DNA of 64,000 bases from Comamonas resistens (GCF_030064165.1 NZ_CP125947.1:1364001-1428000), one strand, 5' to 3'; positions 17,108-25,989 are shown, counted from the stretch's first letter. Numbers and translations: made by a program. The notes: generated from the sequence alone by a model not told the origin.

Positions 17108-18010
17108 ATGCCAAGTCTTCAGCGCTTTTCAGCTCCAACTCGTTTGCTGGCCGATGGCCGGCAGGCTGCTGTGTCTGCCGGCGTTTCTGCCGGTTTGCCT
17201 GCCCGTATGCGGCAGCTGGGCCTGCAACTGCTGCTGGCAGGGGCTGGCTGGCTGGCGCTGACGCCGGCGGCACATGCCGATCTGTGGGCCTATGTGGATG
17301 AGTTTGGCGTCACGCACTTTGCGGCAGAGGCGCTGGATAGCCGCTACAAGCTGTTCTTCAAGGGCGCTCTCTACGACAGCAGCAAACCGGGTTTGCAGCC
17401 GCGTGGCGATTCGGCCACGCAGGGTTTGAATGCACGCACGCGCACGCAGAGCTTTTTCGAGGTCTCGCCGCGCTACAAGAGCGTGCGTCCGCATCTGCAA
17501 AAGGCCGCTGAAAAGACGGGTGTGGACTATGACCTGCTCAAGGCCGTGATTGCCGTGGAATCGGGGTTTGACTCCGAAGCCGTTTCTCCCAAGGGGGCGG
17601 TAGGCCTGATGCAGCTGATGCCTGCCACGGCCGAGCGCTTTGGCGTCTCGGCCAATAAAAAGCGCAGCCTGCAGCAGCAACTGGCCGACCCTGCGGTCAA
17701 TGTGCCCGCTGGCGCACGCTACCTCAGCTATCTGATGGATCTGTTCCCCGGCCGCCTGGACCTGGTTCTGGCTGCCTATAACGCGGGTGAGGGTGCGGTC
17801 AACAAATATGGCAAGTCCGTGCCGCCTTACAAGGAAACGCTGAACTATGTCAAAGCGGTGACCGGCATTTATGAGCAGTTGCAGGCTTCCAATCCGCTGA
17901 CCACCCGCGTGGCCTCGGCCAGCGTGCGGGGCGGCAAAGGCGGTGGTGCGGCTCCACGCATTCGCATGACCTTGCCCGGTATGACAGGTGCTGATTCGAT
18001 ATCCCAATAA
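17108..18010 (+). CDS. Periplasmic lytic transglycosylase (SLT domain)
   Basis: A 300-residue exported peptidoglycan-cleaving enzyme. An N-terminal hydrophobic stretch ending HADL acts as signal or anchor. A DUF4124-like segment follows (LWAYVDEFGVTHFA), and the lysozyme-like SLT domain covers about residues 120-255. The catalytic glutamate is in IAVESGFDSEAVSPKG, followed by GLMQLMPATAERFG, and the LAAYNAGEGAVNKYG motif is intact. The start at 17108 yields a long, partly polar leader; a later ATG could shorten it. It lies 50 bases after parE, and parC starts 132 bases after it, with a repeat element between. Confidence 0.85.
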   Translation: MPSLQRFSAPTRLLADGRQAAVSAGVSAGLPARMRQLGLQLLLAGAGWLALTPAAHADLWAYVDEFGVTHFAAEALDSRYKLFFKGALYDSSKPGLQPRGDSATQGLNARTRTQSFFEVSPRYKSVRPHLQKAAEKTGVDYDLLKAVIAVESGFDSEAVSPKGAVGLMQLMPATAERFGVSANKKRSLQQQLADPAVNVPAGARYLSYLMDLFPGRLDLVLAAYNAGEGAVNKYGKSVPPYKETLNYVKAVTGIYEQLQASNPLTTRVASASVRGGKGGGAAPRIRMTLPGMTGADSISQ

Positions 18011-18043
18011 ATTGAGTCGCCTGACAGGCGCAATCTGAAAAAC

Positions 18044-18119
18044 GACTTACGCAAATGAGGATCAAGCTGGTGCTTTGCCTCAAGGAAACTGCCTTCGTGC
18101 ATCCCTGTTTGCGTAAGTC
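18044..18119 (+). repeat. Miniature inverted-repeat element, copy 1 (GACTTACGCAAA termini)
   Basis: A 76-base element bounded by GACTTACGCAAA (18044-18055) and its exact reverse complement TTTGCGTAAGTC (18108-18119). The interior shares TGAGGATCAAGC and CTTCGTGCATCC-like blocks with copy 2 at 25750 and, inverted, CTCAAGG with copy 3 at 43194. It sits between the transglycosylase and parC genes and ends 23 bases before the parC ATG. The termini can pair to make a stem of 12 base pairs in RNA. Confidence 0.85.
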
Positions 18120-18142
18120 CTATGAAAAACTACAAAGAATTC

Positions 18143-20533
18143 ATGAGCGATCAAACCATACTGGATTTGTCTCAACAAGCCTCTGGCGAGGCGCTGGATC
18201 TGGGTCAATACGCACAGCGCGCCTACCTCGAATACGCTTTATCGGTGGTCAAGGGCCGTGCCCTGCCCGATGTCAGCGATGGCTTGAAGCCCGTGCAGCG
18301 CCGCATTCTCTACGCCATGGACCGCATGGGCCTGGGCTACAGCGGCCCGAACGGCAACACGGCGGCCAAGCCGGTCAAGAGCGCGCGCGTGGTCGGCGAC
18401 GTGCTGGGCCGCTTTCATCCGCACGGCGACCAGTCGGCCTATGACGCGCTGGTGCGCATGGCGCAGGACTTCAACCAGCGCTATCCGCTGGTCGACGGCC
18501 AGGGTAACTTCGGCAGCCGCGACGGCGACGGCGCAGCGGCCATGCGTTATACCGAGGCACGCCTGTCCAAGATCACCGGCCTGCTGCTCGATGAAATCGA
18601 TATGGGAACGGTGGACTTCGTCCCCAACTACGACGGCAGCACCCAGGAGCCCAAGCAGCTTCCGGCTCGTCTGCCGTTCTCGCTGCTCAATGGTGCCAGC
18701 GGCATTGCCGTGGGTCTGGCCACCGAAATCCCCAGCCACAATCTGCCCGAAGTGGCTGCAGCCTGCGTGGCCCTGATCAAGAAGCCGCAGCTGCCCGAGG
18801 AAGAGCTGCTGGCGTTGATTCCCGGCCCAGACTATCCGGGCGGCGGCCAGATCATCTCCTCCAGCAGCGATATTGCCGATGCCTACCGCACGGGCCGCGG
18901 CAGTCTCAAGGTGCGCGCGCGCTGGAAGATCGAAGAGCTGGCACGCGGCCAGTGGCAATTGGTGGTGACCGAGCTGCCGCCCGGCGTGTCGGCCCAGAAG
19001 GTGCTCGAGGAGATCGAGGACATCACCAATCCCAAGGTCAAGACCGGCAAGAAGGCGCTGAGCCAGGAGCAGACCCAGCTCAAGGCCAGCATGCTGGCCG
19101 TGCTGGACTGCGTGCGCGACGAGTCGAGCAAGGATGCGCCCGTGCGCATCGTGTTCGAACCCAAGACCGGCAAGATTCCTCAGTCGGAGCTGATCACGGC
19201 GCTGCTGGCCCACACCAGCCTGGAGTCGTCGAGCTCCATCAATCTGACCAGCATCGGCCTCGATGGCCGCCCGGTGCAGAAGTCGCTGCGCCAGATGCTG
19301 GAGGAATGGATTGCCTTCCGCTTCCAGACCGTGACGCGGCGCAGCCAGCATCGGCTGGAGAAGGTGCTCGATCGCATCCACATCCTCGAAGGCCGTCAGG
19401 CCGTGCTGCTCAATATCGACAAGGTCATTGCCATCATCCGCGCCAGCGATGAACCCAAGCAGGCCCTGATTGATGCCTTCAATCTCTCCGAGCGTCAGGC
19501 CGAGGACATTCTGGAAATCCGTCTGCGCCAACTGGCGCGGCTGGAGGCCATCAAGATCGAGCAGGAGCTCAAGGAGCTGCGCAGCGAGCAGGGCAAGCTG
19601 GAAGACATCCTGGGCAGCGAAGCCACCATGCGCCGCCTGATCTGCAAGGAAATCGAGCAGGACACCAAGACCTTTGGTGATGCACGCCGTACGCTGATCC
19701 ACGAGGAGAAAAAGGTGGTGGCCGAGGTCAAGGTGGTGGATGAACCCACCACGGTCATCATTTCCGAAAAGGGCTGGGTGCGCACGCGCCAGGGCCATGG
19801 CGTGGATGCCAATACGCTGAGCTTCAAGGCCGGCGACAGCCTCTATGGCACGTTCGAGTGCCGCACCGTCGATCAACTGCTGGCCTTTGGCAGCAACGGC
19901 CGGGTCTATTCGGTGCCGGTATCGGCCCTGCCAGGCGGACGCGGTGATGGCCAGCCCGTGACCACGATGATCGAACTCGAAGCCGGTACCCAGCTGCTGT
20001 ACTACTTTGCCGGCAGCGAAAGCACGCAGCTTCTGCTATCTGGCTCGGGTGCCTACGGCTTCACGGCGAACGTGGGCGATATGGTCTCGCGCCAGAAGGC
20101 CGGCAAGGCCTTTGTCACGCTGGGCGAGAGCGAGACCCTGTGTGCGCCTTCGGTTGTGCATGGCGTGCCCATGAATGCGCGCGCCGAGTATGTGGAAGGC
20201 GGCGAGCAGGGGGCCGGTTTGCTGAACCCCGCCAGCCATGTGATCTGCGCCTCGGTGGGCGGTCGCATTCTGACCTTCGAGATCGCCGAGCTCAAGGCCA
20301 TGCCCAAGGGCGGGCGCGGCCTGATGCTGATTAGTCTGGAAGACAAGGATCAGCTGGCCGGCGCGGCCGCCTATACGCGCAGCATTCGCCTGGATGGCGT
20401 GGGGCGTGGCGGCAAGGCGCGTACCGAGACGCTGGAGATCCGCAGCCTCAACAATGCCCGCGGCAACCGCGGCCGCAAGGGTAAGGCCGCAGACCTGGGT
20501 TTCAAGCCTCAGTCCGTGACTCGCGTGGAATAA
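18143..20533 (+). CDS. parC: DNA topoisomerase IV subunit A (ParC)
   Basis: DNA-cleaving subunit of topoisomerase IV, 796 residues. The winged-helix/tower breakage domain has the active-site Tyr136 in [13 protein letters not shown]-terminal beta-pinwheel repeats follow (from about residue 500), less regular than in GyrA, as expected for ParC. In the quinolone-determining loop the sequence is [10 protein letters not shown], so Q97 occupies the place of E. coli ParC Ser80 and D101 that of Glu84. The start at 18143 (MSDQTILDL) is preferred to an ATG at 18122, which is only 3 bases after the repeat element. A terminator follows. Confidence 0.95.
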   Translation: MSDQTILDLSQQASGEALDLGQYAQRAYLEYALSVVKGRALPDVSDGLKPVQRRILYAMDRMGLGYSGPNGNTAAKPVKSARVVGDVLGRFHPHGDQSAYDALVRMAQDFNQRYPLVDGQGNFGSRDGDGAAAMRYTEARLSKITGLLLDEIDMGTVDFVPNYDGSTQEPKQLPARLPFSLLNGASGIAVGLATEIPSHNLPEVAAACVALIKKPQLPEEELLALIPGPDYPGGGQIISSSSDIADAYRTGRGSLKVRARWKIEELARGQWQLVVTELPPGVSAQKVLEEIEDITNPKVKTGKKALSQEQTQLKASMLAVLDCVRDESSKDAPVRIVFEPKTGKIPQSELITALLAHTSLESSSSINLTSIGLDGRPVQKSLRQMLEEWIAFRFQTVTRRSQHRLEKVLDRIHILEGRQAVLLNIDKVIAIIRASDEPKQALIDAFNLSERQAEDILEIRLRQLARLEAIKIEQELKELRSEQGKLEDILGSEATMRRLICKEIEQDTKTFGDARRTLIHEEKKVVAEVKVVDEPTTVIISEKGWVRTRQGHGVDANTLSFKAGDSLYGTFECRTVDQLLAFGSNGRVYSVPVSALPGGRGDGQPVTTMIELEAGTQLLYYFAGSESTQLLLSGSGAYGFTANVGDMVSRQKAGKAFVTLGESETLCAPSVVHGVPMNARAEYVEGGEQGAGLLNPASHVICASVGGRILTFEIAELKAMPKGGRGLMLISLEDKDQLAGAAAYTRSIRLDGVGRGGKARTETLEIRSLNNARGNRGRKGKAADLGFKPQSVTRVE

Positions 20534-20551
20534 GCGCTCCCGGTACCAAGT

Positions 20552-20588
20552 AAAAAAGCCGCGCCAGATGCCTGGGGCGGCTTTTTTT
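20552..20588 (+). terminator. Intrinsic terminator of parC
   Basis: A GC-rich hairpin (GCCGCGCCAG / CCTGGGGCGGC, loop ATG) followed by seven T and preceded by an A-run, 19 bases after the parC stop. Confidence 0.85.
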
Positions 20589-20665
20589 ATAGAGGGGTGT
20601 GACTTTGAATGACCCCGAACGGAAGCTCAACAGCGACGCATGGGCCGCTAACTGACAGCGCAGTT

Positions 20666-21091
20666 CTAGGCCATGTTTCCGGCCCAGCTCCGAACTTGCT
20701 TGCGTGACTTTATTTTCCAGCCCTCCTTTGTTCGCTGGAAGGTGTCTTCATACCAAAGGCCACTCACAAAGGTTGATTCCTTGCCCTCTGGCGACTTGGC
20801 AGTCATGGGAACAATGGCGGTTGATCGAACTGTCGCGCCGTCTGCTGCCAAATCTATCTTGACCGTGGATACGGTGTGCTGTGTGGATGCCAGGCCGTTG
20901 AGAATCGGCGTAAAAAAATCCTGCAACTCCCTGGGAGAGCCCTTGGGCCCACCAAAGGCGGTGAAGTCCAGGGTCGCATCGGGCAAGAACACTGCTTGAA
21001 AGGCACCCCAGTCCTTTTGGCCCAGGGCATGGCAGTACCGTGCCAGCAGTTCATTGATTTCGAGCTTGTCCGAGATTTCTTGCAATGTCAT
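20666..21091 (-). CDS. SnoaL/NTF2-like protein
   Basis: A 141-residue cone-shaped alpha+beta barrel protein of the SnoaL-like_4 type. Features include INELLARYCHALGQKDWGAFQAVF, then FLPDATLDFTAFGG and a C-terminal W-Y-EDTFQRTKEGWKIKSRK strand. Members are dehydratases, isomerases or binding proteins for small ring compounds (related to steroid delta-isomerase and ring-hydroxylating dioxygenase beta subunits). The ATG at 21091 with GGAGG 7 bases upstream is far better than the earlier in-frame start at 21127. It stands alone; the function is undetermined. Confidence 0.75.
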   Translation of the reverse strand: MTLQEISDKLEINELLARYCHALGQKDWGAFQAVFLPDATLDFTAFGGPKGSPRELQDFFTPILNGLASTQHTVSTVKIDLAADGATVRSTAIVPMTAKSPEGKESTFVSGLWYEDTFQRTKEGWKIKSRKQVRSWAGNMA

Positions 21092-21276
21092 TCTTGCCTC
21101 CGGTTTTGATATTACGTACCGAGCCACTGACTGGACTCATGTGAGAGGGTACGTTTGTCCATGGGATTGGCATCGTCCTTATTGATGACAGCTCGGTATG
21201 CAAGCTTTGAAAAGTGCCTGATTGAAGGCCAGGCGGGCTTGCGCTGGTCTCTGACAAACAGCTCAAGCGTGCGTGC

Positions 21277-21972
21277 CTAACGTGGGGATAGTCTTGCCCG
21301 CACTAAAGACACGATGTGATTGCACCGCTCCCCGTCGAAGGTGAATGCATCGCTGAGAGCCATGTCCAGATCCTGGGATAGTCCTTCCCGAAGCATGCTT
21401 CGGGCACGGAAGAAGCGCGTGCGCACCGTGGCTTCTGGGATTTCCAGTATTTGCGAGACTTCCTCCACGTTCATCTCTTCCACGCCCCGCAACATGAAAA
21501 CCCGGCGGAAGTCGTCAGGTAGCAAGTCAATGCGAGCCTCCATGATCCGGCGCAGCTCCGAACGCATGGCAGCGCGATCGGGACTGCGATCCATATCGTC
21601 TTGTTGCCAGCTGGCATCCATCTGTGCCGTCGATACCATCACGGCCTCCAACGGCACGACCTTCAGCTGACGACGCCTCAGCTGTCCAAGTGCTTCGTTG
21701 ACAACAATGCGCACCAGCCATGTTGACAGCTTGGCATCGGCTCTGAAGTCTCCCAATGCTTGCCAGGCCTGCAAATAGGCCTGCTGCACGACATCTTCGG
21801 CATCCGTGTCGCTTTTCAAAATGGCTCTGGCGGTACGGAACAGCAAGCGGTTGTGACGACGCATGATGGCCTCGAAGGCCATCTCATCGCCGCTGGCTGC
21901 TCTCAATGCGAGTTCCAGATCCGATGCATCGGCAGCCATAGGGTTGCGACTCAAGGATGGGGTGTGCGGCAT
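21277..21972 (-). CDS. ECF-type RNA polymerase sigma factor
   Basis: A 231-residue sigma factor with only regions 2 and 4. Region 2 runs about residues 18-100 (RRHNRLLFRTARAILKSDTDAEDVVQQAYLQAWQAL, then the -10 recognition part FRADAKLSTWLVRIVVNEAL). Region 4 runs about 145-205 (LPDDFRRVFMLRGVEEMNVEEVSQILEIPEATVRTRFFRAR). A C-terminal tail of about 25 residues with one cysteine extends past region 4. No anti-sigma gene is next to it. Instead it is divergent from a ferritin-like/cytochrome c pair, which is probably its target. A later ATG 11 codons in (MAADASDLEL) is an alternative start. Confidence 0.88.
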   Translation of the reverse strand: MPHTPSLSRNPMAADASDLELALRAASGDEMAFEAIMRRHNRLLFRTARAILKSDTDAEDVVQQAYLQAWQALGDFRADAKLSTWLVRIVVNEALGQLRRRQLKVVPLEAVMVSTAQMDASWQQDDMDRSPDRAAMRSELRRIMEARIDLLPDDFRRVFMLRGVEEMNVEEVSQILEIPEATVRTRFFRARSMLREGLSQDLDMALSDAFTFDGERCNHIVSLVRARLSPR

Positions 21973-22162
21973 GGGTGACTCCTATGACCATTGGATGGTG
22001 TACCCGCATCAGGCGTTCCCGCGCTGATTGGAGCGCCGTCCCTGCTGCCAACAGGGGTGGAACGTGGCGAAGCGCCGAGCCATCCAATGGATGAGTGTTT
22101 GCCTTGGACGCCGGATTTCCGGACTTTCCAGGCAGGCCTCGTTACCCACGAAGGAGTGCGCC

Positions 22163-22732
22163 ATGTCGTTCTTGCATATCACTCATCCACAGGAGGCTCG
22201 CCGCCTCTTTCTTGGTCATTCGGGTCTGGTGCTTTCTGGAGCCGCCATTGCTCTGCTGGCTGGCCGTGATGCGCTGGCGGCCAAGACGGGCGATGGCGGG
22301 AAACAGGACACGCAAATCCTGAACACGGCCCTGGGCGCAGAGCTGGAGGCCATCGCCGCATATCAGCTGGGAGCGGAAAGCAAGCTGCTACAACAACCGG
22401 TGCTGGATCTGGCTGTGACTTTTCAAGGTCACCACAAAGCGCACGCAGATCTGTTGGCAAAGACGATTGAAAAACTAGGCGGCAAACCGGTTGTGCCAAA
22501 GACTGCCTATAACTTCCCGGTGAATCAGCTGAAATCGCAGGAGGATGTGTTGCGCTTCGCCGCGCAACTCGAGCAAGGAGCTGTCAGTGCCTATCTGGGC
22601 GCCGTCCCCTTATTTGGCAACAGAGAACTGTCCAAGGCTGCGGCCAGTATTCTGGGCGATGAGGCAATGCATTGGGCGGTACTGCGACAGGCGATAGGTG
22701 AGGTGCCCGTCCCTACGGCATTCGTATCATGA
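22163..22732 (+). CDS. Exported ferritin-like domain protein
   Basis: A 189-residue four-helix-bundle protein of the ferritin-like superfamily (DUF4439/ferritin_2 style). The N-terminus has R-R-L-F-L-G followed by a hydrophobic stretch ending DALA, a plausible Tat leader. The helix-1 motif GAELEAIAAYQLGAES and the helix-2 motif FQGHHKAHADLL provide Glu and His candidates for a diiron site, as does the late EQGAVSAYLGAV/DEAMHWAVLRQ region. The ATG at 22163 has AAGGAG 6 bases upstream. Its TGA overlaps the ATG of the cytochrome gene by 4 bases, so the two products are made together. The role is unknown; periplasmic redox or metal stress handling is an inference. Confidence 0.8.
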   Translation: MSFLHITHPQEARRLFLGHSGLVLSGAAIALLAGRDALAAKTGDGGKQDTQILNTALGAELEAIAAYQLGAESKLLQQPVLDLAVTFQGHHKAHADLLAKTIEKLGGKPVVPKTAYNFPVNQLKSQEDVLRFAAQLEQGAVSAYLGAVPLFGNRELSKAAASILGDEAMHWAVLRQAIGEVPVPTAFVS

Positions 22733-23127
22733 ACACCAAACGGTGGCAGCTGCTTGGCGTGTTGTCGCTCGCTGCGGCAGCCTATGCAGCGCCAGACAAG
22801 CTGCCGGGCGAGCAGGTCTATGCCCGTTGCGCTGCCTGCCATGCACTGGCTTACGACCGGGTGGGCCCACATCATTGCAATCTGGTGGGCAGGCGTGCGG
22901 GCTCCGTGCCCGGCTTTGCTTACTCACAGGCCATGAAAAACTCTGGCTTCACCTGGGATGAAAAAACGCTGGACCGTTTTCTGGCGCAGCCCATGAAAGT
23001 GGTCCCGGGCACCAGCATGACTTATGACGGAATCCCTGATGCCAAGGAGCGAAGCGACTTGATTGCCTACCTCAAGCACGCTAACGACCTACCTGAATGT
23101 CGTGCACTTCGCGCGCTCCCGCGTTGA
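22729..23127 (+). CDS. Periplasmic c-type cytochrome
   Basis: A 132-residue class I cytochrome c. It has a Sec signal peptide (MNTKRWQLLGVLSLAAAAYA), the heme motif C-A-A-C-H, the VGPHHCNLVGRRAGSVPGF segment and a distal methionine in VPGTSMTYDG, matching cytochrome c2-type proteins. It overlaps the ferritin-like gene by the ATGA junction at 22729-22732 and probably serves as its electron partner. The C-terminal tail after KHAND contains an extra cysteine. An ECF sigma factor gene is divergent upstream. Confidence 0.88.
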   Translation: MNTKRWQLLGVLSLAAAAYAAPDKLPGEQVYARCAACHALAYDRVGPHHCNLVGRRAGSVPGFAYSQAMKNSGFTWDEKTLDRFLAQPMKVVPGTSMTYDGIPDAKERSDLIAYLKHANDLPECRALRALPR

Positions 23128-23228
23128 GTGCATGCAGCGCGATAGGCCTGTCGCAATCGGCTTGAAGCCGTCCGCCGGGTATCCAGCGGCTGACAGCTTC
23201 TGGCCGATAGCGGTTGACCAAAAACTTC

Positions 23229-23858
23229 TCACGGTTGCTGGCGGGTGCGGGTGCTTTCCACTGGAAATCTGATTTCAGCAAGATCAGGGTAGAGCGCAAT
23301 CAATTCGGGCAGCAGCGTGTCGTCGCTGAGCGGGGTGATGAAAATCTGCGCCTCATCCAGGCTTGCCAGTGCCAGATAGGTTCGCTCAAAGGTGCTGCTG
23401 TCTTTTTCGAATGTTCGGCTGTAGGGCAGCAGGGCGTAGCTGCGGCCGGCAGAGGTCGTGCCGTATTGCGCGGCATCGAGATCGTAATGGCCGGAGAGAA
23501 CCTTGACGCCATGGCGTTGGTCGGCTTCCTGGCCAATCCGGATCAGCTCGGTCATGGCTTCTTCGCGGGACTTGCCCATGGATTGCGCAATCTTCTGAAT
23601 TTTTCTTGGCGCCACATATTTCAAGGTACCTGCCAAATCACGCGCGATGGTGGCATTCAGAAGGGCTTGCATGGCCTTGCCCAGTGTTTCCCGATTCAGC
23701 GAGAGCGGGTTTTCAATGTCTTGCGTTGGCGGCATCAACGCGTTTGGCTCGGCTGTTTGCTCGAGCGCCTGTGCGTGGGCCGGTGTCAGCTGCATGCATA
23801 GAGTCAGGGCCGCAGCTGCGCCTGTGAAAGCTCTGAGTCGGGACGCGAAAGACCTCAT
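23229..23858 (-). CDS. Exported protein of unknown function
   Basis: A 209-residue protein with a clear Sec signal peptide (MRSFASRLRAFTGAAAALTLCMQ..., cleavage near AHAQ). The mature part has a helical middle (LGKAMQALLNATIARDLAGTLKYV, KSREEAMTELIRIGQEAD) and a C-terminal beta-like part. I recognise no family. The ATG at 23858 has AAGGA upstream and overlaps the stop of the preceding 97-residue gene by 4 bases, so the two are coupled. Confidence 0.72.
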   Translation of the reverse strand: MRSFASRLRAFTGAAAALTLCMQLTPAHAQALEQTAEPNALMPPTQDIENPLSLNRETLGKAMQALLNATIARDLAGTLKYVAPRKIQKIAQSMGKSREEAMTELIRIGQEADQRHGVKVLSGHYDLDAAQYGTTSAGRSYALLPYSRTFEKDSSTFERTYLALASLDEAQIFITPLSDDTLLPELIALYPDLAEIRFPVESTRTRQQP

Positions 23859-24148
23859 GGCTCGTTCCTTGGAGAGGGCTGGCGGACGCAGACGCCTTGG
23901 GCATCCAGCCTGCAGCACCATTTGACGTGCAGCCAGGTACCCGTGCGATTGGGTTCAACAATTCCCTGCGCAACAAGCAGTTCGTGGCAGCCGTCGCTGT
24001 AGAGATTTTCTTCCTGAAGCTCCACGACCAGGCCTTCGCTCAGCAGCACGGAGACACCGTGAATATCCTGTCTTTCATCCGTCTGCGAGAGCATGACGAG
24101 ATCATGTTCTAGGAGCTCGTTGAAATCGATGGGAAAGCGCGGTGTCAT
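23855..24148 (-). CDS. Small protein of unknown function, coupled to the exported protein downstream
   Basis: A 97-residue, mildly acidic protein with four cysteines and no leader or membrane segment. It reads as a short beta-rich fold (DLVMLSQTDERQDIHGVSVLLSEGLVVELQEENLYSDG) with a basic tail. The ATG is at 24148. It ends in the ATGA overlap with the next gene and starts 33 bases after pdxY ends, so pdxY and these two genes may share a transcript. No family recognised. Confidence 0.62.
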   Translation of the reverse strand: MTPRFPIDFNELLEHDLVMLSQTDERQDIHGVSVLLSEGLVVELQEENLYSDGCHELLVAQGIVEPNRTGTWLHVKWCCRLDAQGVCVRQPSPRNEP

Positions 24149-24181
24149 CTCAAGAACCGGGCCTGGACCAACCCGGCTGAT

Positions 24182-25096
24182 TTACGACGCAGCCACGGGC
24201 AAGGCCGCAAAGGTCTGTGCCGGCGCATTGATCTGCTCACGGCAGGCGACCAGGGGCAGGTCGCGCTGGCCGGGCCGAGTGCGGGACACCAGGGCATAGA
24301 GGCTGCTGACCGCGCGCGAGACGGCGTCTGGAATGGGCTTGTCCTGAATCAGGTGGCCCAGCAGCACGGCGGCAAATACATCACCCATGCCATTGGGTAA
24401 CGGGTGCAAGTCTATATAGGGCGTTTGCACCAGCCAGGCCTTGTCGCCGGTCACGGCCAGGGTGGCCAACTGGTCACTGGGCAGGTCGCTGGTGCGCAGG
24501 CTGGTGATGACGATCAGCGCGGTGCTGGGCTCATGCATCTGACCCAGCATGGCGCGGGCTGCCTGGACGGCTGCAGCCATCGAGTCCAGGGGCTGGCCGC
24601 CGCACAGTAGCTCGAATTCGTAATGGTTGGGGGTGATGACGCTGGCCTGTGACAGCGCACGCTTGCGCAGAAAGTCGGGGATGCCGGGGCGCACGAAGAC
24701 GCCGCGCCCCACATCGCCCATGACCGGGTCGCAGAGGTAATAGGCCTTGGGATGGGAGGCGCGCACCTCCTGCACGGCGGCCAGAATGGCTTCGCCCACG
24801 CCTGCGTCGCCCAGATAACCGGAGAGCACGGCGGTGCAGCGCTCCAGCACGTTGCGGGCGCGCAGGCCGTCGAGGACATCCTGAACATGGGCAGGAGTGA
24901 ATACCTGGCCCTTGAACTCGCCATAGCCCGTGTGGTTGGAGAACTGCACGGTGTGCACGGCCACGGGTTCCATGCCCAGCAGTTGCAGTGGCAGCATGGC
25001 GGCGTCATTACCCACATGGCCGTAGGCTACATGGGATTGAATGCTCAGAACCAGTGGCGGCTCATGGTGCTCCTGGTACGCCTGGGTGTAGGGCAT
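24182..25096 (-). CDS. pdxY: Pyridoxal kinase PdxY
   Basis: Ribokinase-fold kinase that phosphorylates pyridoxal in the vitamin B6 salvage pathway. At 304 residues it is a little longer than E. coli PdxY because of an N-terminal extension. Motifs: [13 protein letters not shown] near the start, [23 protein letters not shown] and the C-terminal anion-hole/catalytic Asp in [14 protein letters not shown]. RidA is encoded 158 bases upstream on the same strand, a sensible pairing because RidA protects PLP enzymes from reactive enamines. A CTGCGGCA/TGCCGCAG hairpin lies in the leader at 25118-25135. Confidence 0.92.
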   Translation of the reverse strand: MPYTQAYQEHHEPPLVLSIQSHVAYGHVGNDAAMLPLQLLGMEPVAVHTVQFSNHTGYGEFKGQVFTPAHVQDVLDGLRARNVLERCTAVLSGYLGDAGVGEAILAAVQEVRASHPKAYYLCDPVMGDVGRGVFVRPGIPDFLRKRALSQASVITPNHYEFELLCGGQPLDSMAAAVQAARAMLGQMHEPSTALIVITSLRTSDLPSDQLATLAVTGDKAWLVQTPYIDLHPLPNGMGDVFAAVLLGHLIQDKPIPDAVSRAVSSLYALVSRTRPGQRDLPLVACREQINAPAQTFAALPVAAS

Positions 25097-25254
25097 GGGA
25101 ATTCTCTTTTCAAGGCGCTGCGGCAGATGCCGCAGAAAATAAAAAAGTGAGCTGCTGGCGCTGCTCAGATCATGGATTCAGACTGTTTCGATTCTGAACT
25201 CTATGAATACCCAGCACAGCATGCTCACTTTATGCAGTGGCGTATTGAGATTGA

Positions 25255-25713
25255 TCAGTTCAGCTCGGCGACCAGATCGATTTCCACGCAGCAGCCCATG
25301 GGAACCTGGGCCACGCCGAAGGCGCTGCGGGCGTGCTGGCCGGCTTCGCCAAAGACTTCGCCCAGCAGTTCGCTGCAGCCGTTGGTGACCAGATGCTGCT
25401 CGGTGTAGCTGGTGGAGGAGTTGACCAGGCTCATCACCTTGACGATGCGCTTGATGCGGTTCAGGTCGCCGCCGCAGGCGTGCTGCAAGGTGCCCATCAG
25501 GTCGATGGCCACGGCGCGGGCGGCCTGCTTGCCTTCCTCGGTCGTCATGTTCTCGCCCAGCTTGCCCACCCAGGGCTTGCCACCCTGCTTGGCCACGTGA
25601 CCGCTGAGGAAGACCAGATTGCCGGTCTGCATATAGGGCAGATAGGCCGCAGCGGGCAGGGCAACTTCGGGCAGGGTGATGTTCAGGGCTTTGAGTTTGT
25701 CGTAAACGCTCAT
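25255..25713 (-). CDS. RidA-family protein (YjgF/YER057c/UK114, long subfamily)
   Basis: A 152-residue Rid-family protein of the longer subgroup in which the body begins PAAAYLPYMQTGNLVFLSGHV. RidA hydrolyses reactive enamine/imine intermediates from PLP enzymes; other subgroups lack this activity. The C-terminus has RSAFGVAQVPMGCCVEIDLVAELN with the conserved arginine and glutamate. The ATG at 25713 has GGAG 8 bases upstream; an earlier start at 25749 would run into the repeat element. The miniature element copy 2 ends 36 bases upstream of this start. Confidence 0.85.
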   Translation of the reverse strand: MSVYDKLKALNITLPEVALPAAAYLPYMQTGNLVFLSGHVAKQGGKPWVGKLGENMTTEEGKQAARAVAIDLMGTLQHACGGDLNRIKRIVKVMSLVNSSTSYTEQHLVTNGCSELLGEVFGEAGQHARSAFGVAQVPMGCCVEIDLVAELN

Positions 25714-25749
25714 GACGGGCTCCAAAAGTGCGGGAATGAAAGATGGCAC

Positions 25750-25841
25750 GACTTACGTAAATCAGGTTCAAGCAAGAAATTTTTCCGATGGGAGCGCTTC
25801 TTGTGCATCCGCAGCGGCGGCCCGGCTTGTTTGCGTAAGTC
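25750..25841 (+). repeat. Miniature inverted-repeat element, copy 2
   Basis: A 92-base element bounded by GACTTACGTAAA (25750-25761, one change from copy 1) and TTTGCGTAAGTC (25830-25841). The interior begins TCAGGTTCAAGCAAG, nearly identical to the inverted copy 3, and later has CTTCTTGTGCATCC, as in copy 1. It is about 16 bases longer than the other copies. It lies just upstream of the ridA start and between ridA and comEC, which diverge here. Confidence 0.85.
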
Positions 25842-25989
25842 CTAGATGGTCGAGTTTGACACAGGCCCGAGCCGGCACGCTCCAATTCGCACACTGCATG
25901 GGCCTTGTCTGGCCTTGCGCCAACATGCCAGCACGCAGGCAGGGATAGCCGCAGTGCGGGGCACGGGATCGCCCCTCTAGCATGGCGGG

